Positions 17,507-26,818 of a DNA stretch of 64,000 nt are shown piece after piece. Each line of letters starts with the position of its first letter. The stretch's first letter is position 1. The DNA is from Fundidesulfovibrio agrisoli (lineage in GTDB: Bacteria > Desulfobacterota > Desulfovibrionia > Desulfovibrionales > Desulfovibrionaceae): assembly GCF_022808715.1 (NCBI RefSeq), contig NZ_JAKZKX010000012.1:22807-86806 (forward strand). Direction: 5' to 3'. The position numbers were made by a program, and so were the translations under genes. Below the pieces are notes generated by a model. It saw nothing but the letters and a program-made list of their open reading frames with translations, had not been told where the DNA came from and ran no database searches.

Positions 17507-18275
17507 GTTGCTCCCCGAGCTCCTGGCGGTCCGGGGCGTCTCGGTGCGCTTCGGCGGCGTGCAGGCCCTCACCGAGGTGGACCTCACCGCCCGCGCGGGG
17601 GACATCACCTCCGTCATCGGCCCCAACGGCGCGGGCAAGACCACCCTGCTGGGCGTCATCAACGGCGCCGTCACACCCCTTGGCGGCAGCGTGCGCCTGG
17701 ACGGGGCCGACCTCTCGGGCCGCCCCATCTTCGAGCGCGCGGCAGCGGGCGTGGTGCGCACCTTCCAGAACCTGGAAATTTTCTCCAACATGACGGTGCT
17801 GGAAAACGTGATGACCGGCGGGCACCTGCACGCTGGCTACACTCTGCTGGACAGCCTGCTGCGCACCCCCCGCTTCCGGCGGGAGGAGAAGCGCCTTGCC
17901 GCCCTCTGCCGGGAGAAGCTCGACTTCGTGGGCCTGGCCCACAAGGCGCACCTCCCGGCGGCGGACCTGCCCTACGGCGAGCAGCGCCTGCTGGAGATCG
18001 CCCGGGCCATCGCCGTGGAGCCCAAACTGCTCCTGCTGGACGAGCCCGCCGCGGGCATGAACAACAAGGAGACCCAGCAGCTCGGGGCCATCATCCGGCG
18101 CATCCGCGGCGAGCTTTCCATCGGCGTGGTGCTGGTGGAGCACGACATGGAGCTGGTGATGGACGTCTCCGACCGCATAACGGTGCTCAATTTCGGGCGC
18201 ATCCTGGCCGAGGGGACCCCCCGCGAGATACAGGACAACCCCGAGGTGGTGGCCGCCTACCTGGGCGAGGACTGA
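17499..18275 (+). CDS. livG: Branched-chain amino acid ABC transporter ATPase LivG-like
   Basis: The 258-residue ATPase has Walker A GPNGAGKTTLLG, the Q-loop in VRTFQNLEIFSNMTVLENV, a signature region LPYGEQRLLEIARAIA, Walker B LLLLDEPAAGMNNKE and the switch histidine in VVLVEHDMELVMDV. These are the LivG-type features. It starts with GTG and overlaps livM by eight bases, and its stop overlaps the livF start (TGATG), so the three are translationally coupled. It powers the LivHM channel with LivF. Confidence 0.95.
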   Translation: MAELLPELLAVRGVSVRFGGVQALTEVDLTARAGDITSVIGPNGAGKTTLLGVINGAVTPLGGSVRLDGADLSGRPIFERAAAGVVRTFQNLEIFSNMTVLENVMTGGHLHAGYTLLDSLLRTPRFRREEKRLAALCREKLDFVGLAHKAHLPAADLPYGEQRLLEIARAIAVEPKLLLLDEPAAGMNNKETQQLGAIIRRIRGELSIGVVLVEHDMELVMDVSDRITVLNFGRILAEGTPREIQDNPEVVAAYLGED

Positions 18276-19009
18276 TGCTCACCCTGACCAACCTGGACAT
18301 CTCCTACGGCCGCATCCGCGCCGTGCGCCGCGTCTCCATGCATGTGGACGCCGGCGAGATCGTGGCCCTGATCGGGGCCAACGGCGCCGGCAAGACCACC
18401 CTGCTCTCCGCCATTTCGGGCCTGCTGCGCCCCGAGGCCGGGCAGGTGGTCTTCGACGGCAGGGACGTGACCCGCTTCGCCCCCGACAAGATCGTGCGCC
18501 TGGGCCTCTCCCACGTGCCGGAACGCCGCCTGGTGTTCAAGCCCCTCTCCGTGGCCGACAACCTGCTCCTGGGCTCCTACACGCGCCACGGCAAGACGCC
18601 GCGCTCCGTGCTGGACCAGGACCTGGACTCGGTGTACGCCATGTTCCCGGTGCTGCGGGAACGCGCCCGCCAGCCCGCCGGAACGCTCTCCGGCGGGGAG
18701 CAGCAGATGCTGGCCATCGGGCGCGCGCTCATGGCCGGGCCGAAGATGCTCTTGCTGGACGAGCCGGGCATGGGCCTGGCCCCCACCGTCTGCCGCGACA
18801 TCTTCAAGCGCGTGCTGCAACTGCGCGAGGAGCGCGGGCTCACCGTGCTGCTGGTGGAGCAGAACGCCAAGAGCGCGCTGGCCGTGGCGGACAGGGGCTA
18901 CGTGCTGGAGACCGGCAGGGTCATCCTGCAGGGCCAGTCCGCCGAGCTGCTTGCCAACCGGGACGTGCAGCGCGCATACCTCGGCAGAGACAAATCACGG
19001 GAGGAGTGA
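18275..19009 (+). CDS. livF: Branched-chain amino acid ABC transporter ATPase LivF-like
   Basis: The 244-residue ATPase has Walker A GANGAGKTTLLSA, LSHVPERRLVFKPLSV (typical of LivF), signature LSGGEQQMLAIGRALM and Walker B MLLLDEPGMGLAP, then TVLLVEQNAKSAL. It pairs with LivG. A small secreted protein gene begins six bases after its stop, and the PaaK-like gene follows, which suggests the operon continues. Confidence 0.95.
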   Translation: MLTLTNLDISYGRIRAVRRVSMHVDAGEIVALIGANGAGKTTLLSAISGLLRPEAGQVVFDGRDVTRFAPDKIVRLGLSHVPERRLVFKPLSVADNLLLGSYTRHGKTPRSVLDQDLDSVYAMFPVLRERARQPAGTLSGGEQQMLAIGRALMAGPKMLLLDEPGMGLAPTVCRDIFKRVLQLREERGLTVLLVEQNAKSALAVADRGYVLETGRVILQGQSAELLANRDVQRAYLGRDKSREE

Positions 19010-19015
19010 TCCCAG

Positions 19016-19483
19016 ATGAAACGTATCGCCCTGTTTGCCCTCATGATGCTCCTGGCGGCCTCCACGGCCCTGGCCCAGGGCAAGTTCGTCACCGATTTCA
19101 AAGGTATCCCCTTCGGCAAGGACCTCTCCGAGGTCGAGCGCATGGCCCCCACCGAGAACCGCGGCGAGGTCAAGCTCTACAAGCGCTACGCCGACGACCG
19201 CACCTTCCAGGGCCTGCCCCTCAAAGAGCTGCACTACGGCTTCTTCCAGAACAAGTTCTGCCTGGCCATGTTCTCCACCCAGGGGCCAAGCGCCTACAAT
19301 ACGCTCAAGGCCTATTTCGACTCCAACTACGGCCCGGCGCGCCAGCACACGGTGAACGTGAAGCGTTTCGACTACACCGCCGGTGAAGTGGGCATCCAGC
19401 TGGCCTACAACGACAACACCAAGATCGCAGAGGTCAGCTACCTCTACCTGCCCATCACGCGCCAGTTCATGCCCAAGCAGTAG
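19016..19483 (+). CDS. Secreted protein of unknown function, end of liv operon
   Basis: The 155-residue protein has a Sec signal peptide (LFALMMLLAASTALAQ) and a compact mature domain with GKFVTDFKGIPFGKDLSEVE, LPLKELHYGFFQNKFCLAMF and a C-terminal strand region AEVSYLYLPITRQF. I do not recognise a family with certainty; the pattern of a short fold comparing an input sequence resembles small periplasmic domains in which GIPFGxxxxEV is repeated across proteobacteria. GGAGTGA precedes the ATG, six bases after livF. It may be co-transcribed with the transporter. Confidence 0.75.
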   Translation: MKRIALFALMMLLAASTALAQGKFVTDFKGIPFGKDLSEVERMAPTENRGEVKLYKRYADDRTFQGLPLKELHYGFFQNKFCLAMFSTQGPSAYNTLKAYFDSNYGPARQHTVNVKRFDYTAGEVGIQLAYNDNTKIAEVSYLYLPITRQFMPKQ

Positions 19484-19553
19484 CCTTTACCCCCGTCCAG
19501 CCCCGGGGCGGGCCGCCCGCCCCGGACGCCAACCCCTTGCAGCGAGGCCGTCC

Positions 19554-20855
19554 ATGATCTGGGAACCAAAGTACGAAACCATGGAGCGGGACCAGCTGCG
19601 CCAGCTCCAGCTGGAGCGTCTCCAGTCCACGCTGACCCGCGTGGCCCGCAACGTGCCCTACTACCGCAAGGCCTTCGCCGAGGCGGGCATCGACCCGGAC
19701 GACTTCCGCAGCATCTCCGACCTTGCGCGCATCCCCTTCACCACCAAGGCCGTGCTGCGCGACGCCTACCCCTATGGGTTCTTCGCCGTGCCCCTGCGCG
19801 AGGTGGTGCGCCTGCACGCCTCCTCCGGCACCACGGGCAAGGCAACCGTGGTGGGCTACACCGCGGGGGACATGAAGAAGTGGGCCTCCCTGGTGGCGCG
19901 CGTGCTGGTGGCGGGCGGCGTCACCCGCGAGGACGTGGTGCAGATCGCCTTCCATTTCGGCCTGTTCACCGGCGGCTTCGGCTTCCAGCAGGGCGCCGAA
20001 GCCCTGGGCGCGGCCCTTGTTCCGGCCTCCAGCGGCAACACCCGCCGCCAGATCGCCATCATGCAGGATTTCAAGACCTCCGTGCTGGTCTGCACGCCCG
20101 GCTACGCCCTGCATCTGGCCCGCGTCATGGAGGAGATGGGCGTCAACGCCAACGCGCTCAACCTGCGCCACGGCCTGTTCGGCGCGGAGAGCTGGTCCGA
20201 GGCGGCCAGGGCCCAGATCGAGGACAGGCTCAAGTTGACCGCCACGGACAACTACGGCGTGAGCGAGGTCATGGGGCCGGGCGTGGCTGGCGAATGCCTG
20301 GAACGAAACGGCCTGCACATAAGCGAGGACCACTTCCTGGTGGAGGTGGTGGACCCGGCAACCGGCGAACCCGTGGCCGAGGGCGAGGAAGGCGAGCTGG
20401 TCATCACCACCCTGTCCAAGGAGGCCTTTCCCCTGATCCGCTTCCGCACCGGGGACCGCACCCGCCTGCTGCCCGGGGCCTGCCCCTGCGGCAGGACGCT
20501 GGCGCGCATGGCCAGGGTCAGCGGCCGCGTGGACGACATGCTCATCCTGCGGGGCGTGAACGTGTTCCCGGGGCAGATCGAGTCCATCCTGCTGGAGATC
20601 GAGGGCACCACGCCCCAGTGGCGCGTGGTGCTGGAAAGCGAGGGCGGCCTGGACCGCGCCACCGTGGAACTGGAAGTGGACGAGAACTTCGTGTTCGACC
20701 GCATGGCCGACCAGCAGCGCTTTCTGGATACGGTGAAGAAGCGCCTGACCTCGGGGCTCGGGGTCGGGTTCGAGGTGCGCATGACCGAGCACGGCTCCCT
20801 GAACCAGGAGGAAGGCGGCAAGAGCCGCCGCGTGCTGGACCGGCGCGGCGCGTAG
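19554..20855 (+). CDS. paaK: Phenylacetate-CoA ligase family protein
   Basis: The 433-residue protein is an adenylate-forming enzyme of the PaaK family. It has the start YRKAFAEAGIDPDDFRSISD, the P-loop-like LHASSGTTGKATVVGYT, TDNYGVSEVMGPGVAGEC, and the C-terminal RGVNVFPGQIESILLEIEG. It forms a CoA thioester from an aromatic or aryl acid via the acyl-AMP. Next to a Liv-type transporter, it may activate an imported acid or a 2-oxo-acid-derived product such as phenylacetate from amino acid fermentation. Substrate is inferred, not shown. Confidence 0.88.
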   Translation: MIWEPKYETMERDQLRQLQLERLQSTLTRVARNVPYYRKAFAEAGIDPDDFRSISDLARIPFTTKAVLRDAYPYGFFAVPLREVVRLHASSGTTGKATVVGYTAGDMKKWASLVARVLVAGGVTREDVVQIAFHFGLFTGGFGFQQGAEALGAALVPASSGNTRRQIAIMQDFKTSVLVCTPGYALHLARVMEEMGVNANALNLRHGLFGAESWSEAARAQIEDRLKLTATDNYGVSEVMGPGVAGECLERNGLHISEDHFLVEVVDPATGEPVAEGEEGELVITTLSKEAFPLIRFRTGDRTRLLPGACPCGRTLARMARVSGRVDDMLILRGVNVFPGQIESILLEIEGTTPQWRVVLESEGGLDRATVELEVDENFVFDRMADQQRFLDTVKKRLTSGLGVGFEVRMTEHGSLNQEEGGKSRRVLDRRGA

Positions 20856-20885
20856 CGGGGCGGTGACGGACGGCGCGTCAGCGGA

Positions 20886-21524
20886 TCAGACCGTCACGTC
20901 CAAGCCCTGGGCTTCGGCCTGGGCCGATGTTGCCGGGGCCTGTTTCGGCAGGCTCTGGTACTGCCTGATCTGCCTGTTCACGGCGCTCTGGGCGTCCGTG
21001 ATCTTCGCGTACTCGGCGCGGGTCATCACGCCGTCCTTCATGGCGTCGGTCAGCAGCGAGCGCCCCTTGGCCGCCAGGGCATCCAGGTTCTTGAGCTGGT
21101 CGGCCGTCATGCTCCCGTAGGACTTCACCGACTTGAGCACGCCTTCCACCATGGCCTGTCCGCTCTGCATGGCGGAGACGGTACGGCCCTGGTTCGCCAC
21201 AGCCTTGTCCTGGCTTTTGGTCTTGGCGGGCTTTGAGTTGGCGGCCGGAATCATCTTCTCCAGCGCGGCCTTCTCGCTCTGCGTGCTCTGGAGCACCCGC
21301 TTGTACTCGGCGCTGCTCAGCCTGCCGTCGGCCGTGTAGCGCTCAAGCAGGGCGTCCGTGGCCTTGGACATCTTGACCAGCGCGGCGCGCTCCGCATCGG
21401 AGAGCTCCCCCGACTTGCCGGCGGCCTCGATGCTCTCTTCCAGCTTCTTTCGCTGGTCCGCGATGTCCGCCAGATAGGCGGCGCTCTGCTTCGAGGCGGA
21501 AGAAGAATTCGTAACGGACTGCAT
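20886..21524 (-). CDS. EF-hand-like protein 1 of a paralogous pair, unknown function
   Basis: This 212-residue, Ala/Ser/Gln/Lys-rich helical protein has no signal peptide or membrane segment. It contains degenerate half EF-hand loops: KSGELSDAERAAL, YTADGRLSSAEYKRVL and MKDGVMTRAEYAKI, where only the DG and the final Glu of the 12-residue calcium loop remain. The start at 21524 was chosen over an upstream ATG because it matches the N-terminus style of its neighbour. It converges on paaK with a 30-base gap. It may be co-transcribed with the related gene at 21642. Confidence 0.7.
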   Translation of the reverse strand: MQSVTNSSSASKQSAAYLADIADQRKKLEESIEAAGKSGELSDAERAALVKMSKATDALLERYTADGRLSSAEYKRVLQSTQSEKAALEKMIPAANSKPAKTKSQDKAVANQGRTVSAMQSGQAMVEGVLKSVKSYGSMTADQLKNLDALAAKGRSLLTDAMKDGVMTRAEYAKITDAQSAVNRQIRQYQSLPKQAPATSAQAEAQGLDVTV

Positions 21525-21641
21525 GGCTGCCCTTTGGCCGGCTCGCGCCCGGCCATCTCTCACATATTGCCACCTTGGGGACCAACCGGGCGCAGCCCCC
21601 TGCGCCCCCCCGAACGCCGCGCACGCCAGGCGCGCGGCCCG

Positions 21642-22412
21642 CTACACGCTCACGCTCACCGGCTTGTACGCGGCGCTGGCGGCATTGGTCGTGGCGGCGG
21701 CCGCCGCCGCGGCAGGCTGTGCGCCCCCCTGGTTGAAGCTGCGCAGCGTGCGGCTGAAGGCGTTCTGGGCCTGCATGGTCTGCAGGAACTCCATGGCGGT
21801 GATGGTGCCGTCAGAGCTGGCCCCGGTCACGGACTGGGAGGCCTGGGTCTGGAGCTGCTGCAGCTGGGCCAACTGGTCGGCGCTGTACTTGCCCGAGGTC
21901 TGGCCGGCCTGCAGGCGGGCGTCCAGCCTGGATTCCCGCGAGGTCATGATGTTCTGGGCCAGGGTCTGCAGGTTCTTGTAGAACTGATCCGCCACGGAGG
22001 CAGCGTCCTGGGCGGCCTGGGCCGAGGGGTCCGTGGCCTGCGCGGCGGACTGCGTAGCGGACTGCGTGGAGGTCTGGCCGGTGGCGGTCGAACCGGTCTG
22101 GGCGCATCCCTGGCAGTCGTTCTGGGCCTGGTCGGGGTGGATCGTCTGGTAGATCTGGCGGCCGTTGGACTTGTAGGAGTCCATGATGGACTTGAACTCC
22201 TCGTTGCTGATCTGGCCGTCGGCAAGGGCCTGCTGGGTCATCTGGTCGGTCTGGTCCTCCAGGCTCTCCAACTGGCTGGCCTGGTCGGTGGTCAGCTTGC
22301 CGGAGGCCAGGCCCTTGGCGATGCGCTCTTCCTGCTTGTGCTTGCGCTTCTGGATCATGCTCTGAAAAATAGAGCTCATATCGCTGGACGTGGACGATGT
22401 GACGGCATCCAT
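21642..22412 (-). CDS. EF-hand-like protein 2 of a paralogous pair, unknown function
   Basis: The 256-residue protein is helical with a low-complexity centre rich in Ser, Thr, Ala and Gln (about residues 105-145) and an alanine run near the C-terminus. Two degenerate EF-hand-like loops are visible, LADGQISNEEFKSIM and SSDGTITAMEFLQTM, on each side of the low-complexity stretch. A CQGC motif near residue 100 is the only cysteine pair. GGGGAG precedes the ATG. I cannot place it in a named family. Confidence 0.7.
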   Translation of the reverse strand: MDAVTSSTSSDMSSIFQSMIQKRKHKQEERIAKGLASGKLTTDQASQLESLEDQTDQMTQQALADGQISNEEFKSIMDSYKSNGRQIYQTIHPDQAQNDCQGCAQTGSTATGQTSTQSATQSAAQATDPSAQAAQDAASVADQFYKNLQTLAQNIMTSRESRLDARLQAGQTSGKYSADQLAQLQQLQTQASQSVTGASSDGTITAMEFLQTMQAQNAFSRTLRSFNQGGAQPAAAAAAATTNAASAAYKPVSVSV

Positions 22413-22494
22413 GGCTCACTCCCCGCCGGGGCGCACCCCGGCAATATTTTCCGATCCTGGCGGATCGCGGGGATGTTTGCCAAACCCGTGCCGG

Positions 22495-22523
22495 AAGAGC
22501 CGCTTCCCTGCGGGGCGGCTCTT
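22495..22523 (+). terminator. Hairpin upstream of dapF
   Basis: AAGAGCCGC pairs with GCGGCTCTT around an 11-base loop, followed by only a short T stretch. It lies between the divergent EF-hand-like gene and dapF, 38 bases before the dapF start. It may be a weak terminator or a leader structure. Confidence 0.4.
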
Positions 22524-22561
22524 TGCTAGGCTGGGGCATCGACAACGCCAAGGAGTGTCTC

Positions 22562-23416
22562 ATGTGCACCGTCTCCGCCCTGGGCAAGGGCGTCGCTTTC
22601 CATAAGATGCAGGGCTGCGGCAACGACTTCGTAATCATCGACAACAGGGAGCTGCGCCTCCCCGTGGAGCACATGCGCGAGTGGGCCATCAAGGTCTGCC
22701 GCAAGTGCTTCGGCGTGGGCGCGGACGGCCTGATCTTCCTGGAGCAGGCCCCGGCCGGGTCCGGCGCCGACGTGCTCTGGCACTTCTACAACGCCGACGG
22801 CTCCCGCGCGGAGATGTGCGGCAACGGCGCGCGCTGCGCCAGCAAGCTGGCGAGCCTGTTGGGCCTGGCGGGGAAGAGCTTCGTGCTGAGCACCGACGCC
22901 GGGCCGGTGGCCTGCGAGGTGCTGGACAACGGCCAGGTGAAGGTGCGCCTGACCCCCGCCACGGACCTGCGCCCCGGCCAGGATCTGGAAGCGGCGGGCC
23001 AGAAGCTCACCGTGCATTTCGTGAACACCGGCGTGCCCCACGCGGTGGTCTTCCAGCAGGACGTCTCCCTGACGGACGTGAAGCGCCTGGGCAACGCCGT
23101 GCGCTTCCACGAGGCCTTCGCCCCCAAGGGCACCAACGCCAACTTCGTCCAGGTGAAGGATTCCGGCCACCTGCTGCTGCGCACTTACGAGCGCGGCGTG
23201 GAGGACGAGACCTACGCCTGCGGCACCGGGGCCTGCGCCTCGGCCGTGATCGCCCACAGCCTGGGCCTCACCGGCCCCGAGGTGGAGGTCACCACCACCG
23301 GCGGCGAGGTGCTGGGCGTGAGCTTGGCCGGGGGCGACGTGTACCTGCGCGGAGCGGCCGAGGTCTGCTTCAGCGGCCAGCTCTACCCCGCCGCCCTGGG
23401 GCTGTCCGGCCTGTAG
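22562..23416 (+). CDS. dapF: Diaminopimelate epimerase
   Basis: The 284-residue protein has the DapF signatures MQGCGNDFVIID near the N-terminus and two catalytic cysteines: Cys86 in AEMCGNGARC and Cys220 in YACGTGACASA. It interconverts LL- and meso-diaminopimelate in lysine and peptidoglycan synthesis. The ATG at 22562 has AAGGAG six bases upstream; an earlier in-frame start would add 13 residues. Length fits the family. Confidence 0.96.
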   Translation: MCTVSALGKGVAFHKMQGCGNDFVIIDNRELRLPVEHMREWAIKVCRKCFGVGADGLIFLEQAPAGSGADVLWHFYNADGSRAEMCGNGARCASKLASLLGLAGKSFVLSTDAGPVACEVLDNGQVKVRLTPATDLRPGQDLEAAGQKLTVHFVNTGVPHAVVFQQDVSLTDVKRLGNAVRFHEAFAPKGTNANFVQVKDSGHLLLRTYERGVEDETYACGTGACASAVIAHSLGLTGPEVEVTTTGGEVLGVSLAGGDVYLRGAAEVCFSGQLYPAALGLSGL

Positions 23417-23525
23417 CGCCGACGGCCGCAGGCCAGCGGAGCCATCCGGAAACAACGCTCTGAAATTATCGCCGCGCCCCCGCGGGACATGCCCATGCCT
23501 CGCGGGGCGCGACGCCAGGACCGTC

Positions 23526-24101
23526 ATGCCGCGCTATACCGGGATCAACCACCTCGCCCTGGCCACCGGGGACATGGAAGCCACCATCCGCTTCTGGCGC
23601 GACCTGCTGGGCATGCGCCTGGTGGCCGGCCTGGGCCGTGAGGGCTACCGCCAGTACTTCCTGGAGATCTCCGAGCGCGACATGGTGGCCTTTTTCGAGT
23701 GGCCCCAGGTGGAGCCCCTGCCCGGCAAGGACCACGGGGTGCCCGTCAAAGGCCCCTTCGGCTTCGACCACGTGAGCATCGCCGTGGCGGAAAAAGACGA
23801 CCTCTTCGAACTCAAGGCGAAACTGGAGGCGGCCGGGTTCTGGGCCTCCGAGGTGCTCGACCACGGGTTCATCCTCTCGCTCTACAGCTTCGACCCCAAC
23901 AACGTGGCCATCGAGTTCAGCTGGCCCGTGCCCGGGGTGGATCTGCGCGCGCGGCCGCGCATGGCTGATTCGCACCGCCCGCCCTGCGGCCTGGAGGGCA
24001 GCGAGCCCCGGCCCGGGTTCTGGCCTCAGGCCGACCCCATCCCCGAAGATGACCGGCGCGTCTACCCGGGCGAAGGGCGGGAGCTGATCGAGGACGATTG
24101 A
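23526..24101 (+). CDS. VOC (glyoxalase/dioxygenase superfamily) protein
   Basis: The 191-residue protein carries one VOC domain: INHLALATGDMEATIRFWRDLLGM at the N-terminus (first beta-alpha-beta module) and FGFDHVSIAVAEKDDLFELK plus SFDPNNVAIEFSW (second module), giving His, His and Glu as likely metal ligands. The C-terminal 55 residues are hydrophilic and Pro/Arg-rich. VOC proteins include glyoxalase I, ring-cleavage dioxygenases and resistance proteins; the reaction cannot be assigned from sequence alone. Confidence 0.85.
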   Translation: MPRYTGINHLALATGDMEATIRFWRDLLGMRLVAGLGREGYRQYFLEISERDMVAFFEWPQVEPLPGKDHGVPVKGPFGFDHVSIAVAEKDDLFELKAKLEAAGFWASEVLDHGFILSLYSFDPNNVAIEFSWPVPGVDLRARPRMADSHRPPCGLEGSEPRPGFWPQADPIPEDDRRVYPGEGRELIEDD

Positions 24102-24306
24102 TCCCCCTTCGGATTCACCTTGCCGCCGTGTGCGCCTGACGGGCGGGACTCGGCCGTCCGAATCCCCGCGGGCCAAGCCGGGGAGTATCTCTCCCGGAAA
24201 TTTTTTCTTCGTGTCCCGCATCTCTATCGCTCCTCAACGCTGGACGCGGCTATGACAATAGTGGATAATGAGAAGTATTCACGCCCGCCCCGTCCATGGA
24301 GATTCC

Positions 24307-26463
24307 ATGCCCAGGTTGAAGCCGCTCGGAATAATCTCCGTCTACGCCATCGCTAGCGCGTTGTGGATATTCTTTTCCGACAAGGCCGCCGCGACGCTCT
24401 TTACGGACTCGCCCGACGTTCTCCGCTGGGTGAGCACGCTCAAGGGCTGGTTCTACGTCGTCGTCATCGCCGGCATGCTCTGGCTGCTGCTGAGACGCTT
24501 CGAAAAGCAGCACTCCGTCCAGGCCGCGGCCCTGGCCGAGAGCGAATCGCGCTATCGCTCCGTGATCGAGAACATCCCCGACGTCTACTACCGCACCGAC
24601 GCCGCCGGGAACCTGATAATGCTCAGCCCCTCCGTGCTGCCGCTGCTCCGCTACGACTCGCTGGATCAACTGCTCGGGAGGTCCAACGCGGGTTTCTGGG
24701 AACACCCCGAACAGCGCGAGGCCTTCATGGAGCTCATCAACCGGCAGGGCGAAGTACGCGATTACGAGGTCAGCCTCCTGCGCAGCGACGGCATCCCGGT
24801 CGTGGTCTCGACCAGCAGCAAGCTCTTCCGCGACTGCACCGGGGCCGTGGCCGGCATCGAGGGCATCTTCAGGGACATCTCCACGCGCAAGCAGGCCGAA
24901 AGATCCCTCAACGACAGCGCCGCCAGGCTGCGCCGGGCCGAACTGGTGGCCGGGACCGGCAACTGGGAGATCGACCTCACCACCCGCATCGTGACGTCTT
25001 CCGAGGGCGCGCGGAAAATCTACGGCATGACGACAGGCGAAATGACCCTGGAGGCCGTGCAGAGCCTGCCCTTGCCCGAATACCGCACCATGCTCGACAA
25101 CGCGATGCTCGCCCTTGTCTCCAACGGCGAACCGTACAATGTCGAGTTCAAGATCCAGCGCCCCGAGGACGGCGCCATCCTGGATATCCATTCCATGGCC
25201 AACTACGACCCGGCCAGCCGCATGGTGTTCGGCATCATCCAGGACATAACGGCCCGCAAGCACATCGAGGACTCCCTCCGGGAGGCCCTGGCCTTCAACG
25301 AGAGCATCTTCACCTACTCTCCGGTGGCAATCGGCGTGTTCGACGGCTACACCGGGCGTTGCGTCCGGGCCAACCCCGTGCTGGCGGGAATCACCAGCCT
25401 CGACATCGAGGCCCTGGGCAAACGGGGCTTTCGCGATGTCGAATCATGGTTGACCAGCGGCCTGGAGGACCTGGCCGAGCGGGTTCTGGCCGATGGCATC
25501 TCCCGCCGGTCCGAGGTGAACCTGAAGGGCGATGGCAGGGAGCTCCGGCTGGACTGCACGCTGGCCCGCATGGAGGCCAAGGAGGCGGGGTTCCTGCTGC
25601 TCATCGCTGCGGACATCACCGAGCGCCGCCGCATGCAGGAGATGATGGTCCAGACCGAGAAGATGATCTCCGTGGCCGGACTCGCCGCGGGGATGGCCCA
25701 CGAGATCAACAACCCCCTGAGCGGCATCCTGCAGAACGTGCAGGTCATGCGCCGGAGGCTTACGCAGGAATCCGAGGTCAACGCCGAAGCCGCCAGGGAG
25801 GCCGGGTGCTCCTTCGAGAGCATCGCCCGCTTCATGGAGTTGCGCGGCATCCTGGACAGCCTGGACAACGTGCGGGACGCCGGGTTCCGCGCCGCCCACG
25901 TGGTCACCGGCATGCTCGACTTCAGCAGGCGCAGCGAGTCGGACAATGCCCCCGCCGACCTGGCCGCCCTGCTGGACAAGACCGTGGCCCTGTGCTCCAC
26001 CGACTACGACCTGAAGAAGAAATTCGACTTCCGCAACATCCGCATCATCCGCGAATACGAACCGGACCTGCCGGAGGTGCCCTGCTCCAAGACGCAGATC
26101 CAGCAGGTGGTCATGAACCTGCTGACCAACGCCGCGCATTCGCTCATGGGCAGATCCCTCCCCACGATCACTCTGCGCACTGCGCACGAGGGCGAGGTGG
26201 CCCGCATAGACATCGAGGACAACGGCGCGGGCATGGACGAGGCCACGAGGCGCAAGGTCTTCGAGCCCTTCTTCACCACCAAGCCCGTGGGAGAAGGCAC
26301 CGGGCTCGGCCTCTCGGTCTCCTATTTCATCATCACCAGCAACCACGGCGGCAGCCTGGACGTAGCATCCACCCCCGGCAAAGGGTCCTGTTTCACCATT
26401 CGGCTGCCCTACCGCGCGGGCTCCGTGTCCGCCGCCAGACGCAACGCCAGGCTTCACGCCTGA
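24307..26463 (+). CDS. PAS-domain sensor histidine kinase
   Basis: The 718-residue protein starts with two hydrophobic segments (IISVYAIASALWIFF and GWFYVVVIAGMLWLLLRR), then three PAS-type modules, ending in GIFRDISTRKQAE, GIIQDITARKHIE and IAADITERRRMQE. The kinase core follows, with His465 in GMAHEINNPLSGILQNVQ, the N box NLLTNAAHS, and G boxes DNGAGMDEATRR and GTGLGLSVSYFI. It should autophosphorylate in response to a membrane or cytoplasmic signal. No response regulator gene is adjacent. The start at 24307 was chosen for its TGGAG site; an ATG 39 bases upstream is possible. Confidence 0.9.
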   Translation: MPRLKPLGIISVYAIASALWIFFSDKAAATLFTDSPDVLRWVSTLKGWFYVVVIAGMLWLLLRRFEKQHSVQAAALAESESRYRSVIENIPDVYYRTDAAGNLIMLSPSVLPLLRYDSLDQLLGRSNAGFWEHPEQREAFMELINRQGEVRDYEVSLLRSDGIPVVVSTSSKLFRDCTGAVAGIEGIFRDISTRKQAERSLNDSAARLRRAELVAGTGNWEIDLTTRIVTSSEGARKIYGMTTGEMTLEAVQSLPLPEYRTMLDNAMLALVSNGEPYNVEFKIQRPEDGAILDIHSMANYDPASRMVFGIIQDITARKHIEDSLREALAFNESIFTYSPVAIGVFDGYTGRCVRANPVLAGITSLDIEALGKRGFRDVESWLTSGLEDLAERVLADGISRRSEVNLKGDGRELRLDCTLARMEAKEAGFLLLIAADITERRRMQEMMVQTEKMISVAGLAAGMAHEINNPLSGILQNVQVMRRRLTQESEVNAEAAREAGCSFESIARFMELRGILDSLDNVRDAGFRAAHVVTGMLDFSRRSESDNAPADLAALLDKTVALCSTDYDLKKKFDFRNIRIIREYEPDLPEVPCSKTQIQQVVMNLLTNAAHSLMGRSLPTITLRTAHEGEVARIDIEDNGAGMDEATRRKVFEPFFTTKPVGEGTGLGLSVSYFIITSNHGGSLDVASTPGKGSCFTIRLPYRAGSVSAARRNARLHA

Positions 26464-26818
26464 GTTCCGCCGGCGTCCACAGCCTCCTGCCTCCTGAACC
26501 GTCCTCCCCTCTCTCCCCAGGTATCGTGGCGGAGCGACCGCTCGCAGCAACCTCCTCGGCGCGGGACATATCCTTGTCGTCCTGAGCGATTTCAAGGGCC
26601 ATCAGCCCGCCATGCCGTCCTCCTTCGCCCCCCAGCCACGCCGGGCGCGCCTTGGCCGGGCCAACCGATTTGACGCCGCAGCCCCAGGTCGGAACATGCC
26701 GGACGGCCGCATCGCGGCGGCCTGATGCCCAGGCTTCGCGGGCGCCCGCAACCATAGAAAAAGGGGCCGTCCTTGCGGACGGCCCCTGCGAATGCGGTGG
26801 AACCTGCTGAGGGAAGGC
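26464..26818. other. Intergenic region after the histidine kinase
   Basis: About 355 bases separate the kinase gene from the convergent dsr operon. No frame here has a ribosome site or recognisable protein. The only feature seen is the minus-strand terminator at 26757-26787. Confidence 0.55.
26757..26787 (-). terminator. Terminator of the dsrMKJOP operon
   Basis: AGGGGCCGTCC and GGACGGCCCCT form an 11-bp perfect stem with a four-base loop, and on the minus strand it ends in a T run. It lies about 30 bases after the dsrP stop. Confidence 0.9.

Noticed and set aside
15536..17791. Long minus-strand open frame opposite livH and livM
   Set aside because: Same reason: Gly/His/Gln-rich shadow of strong plus-strand genes.
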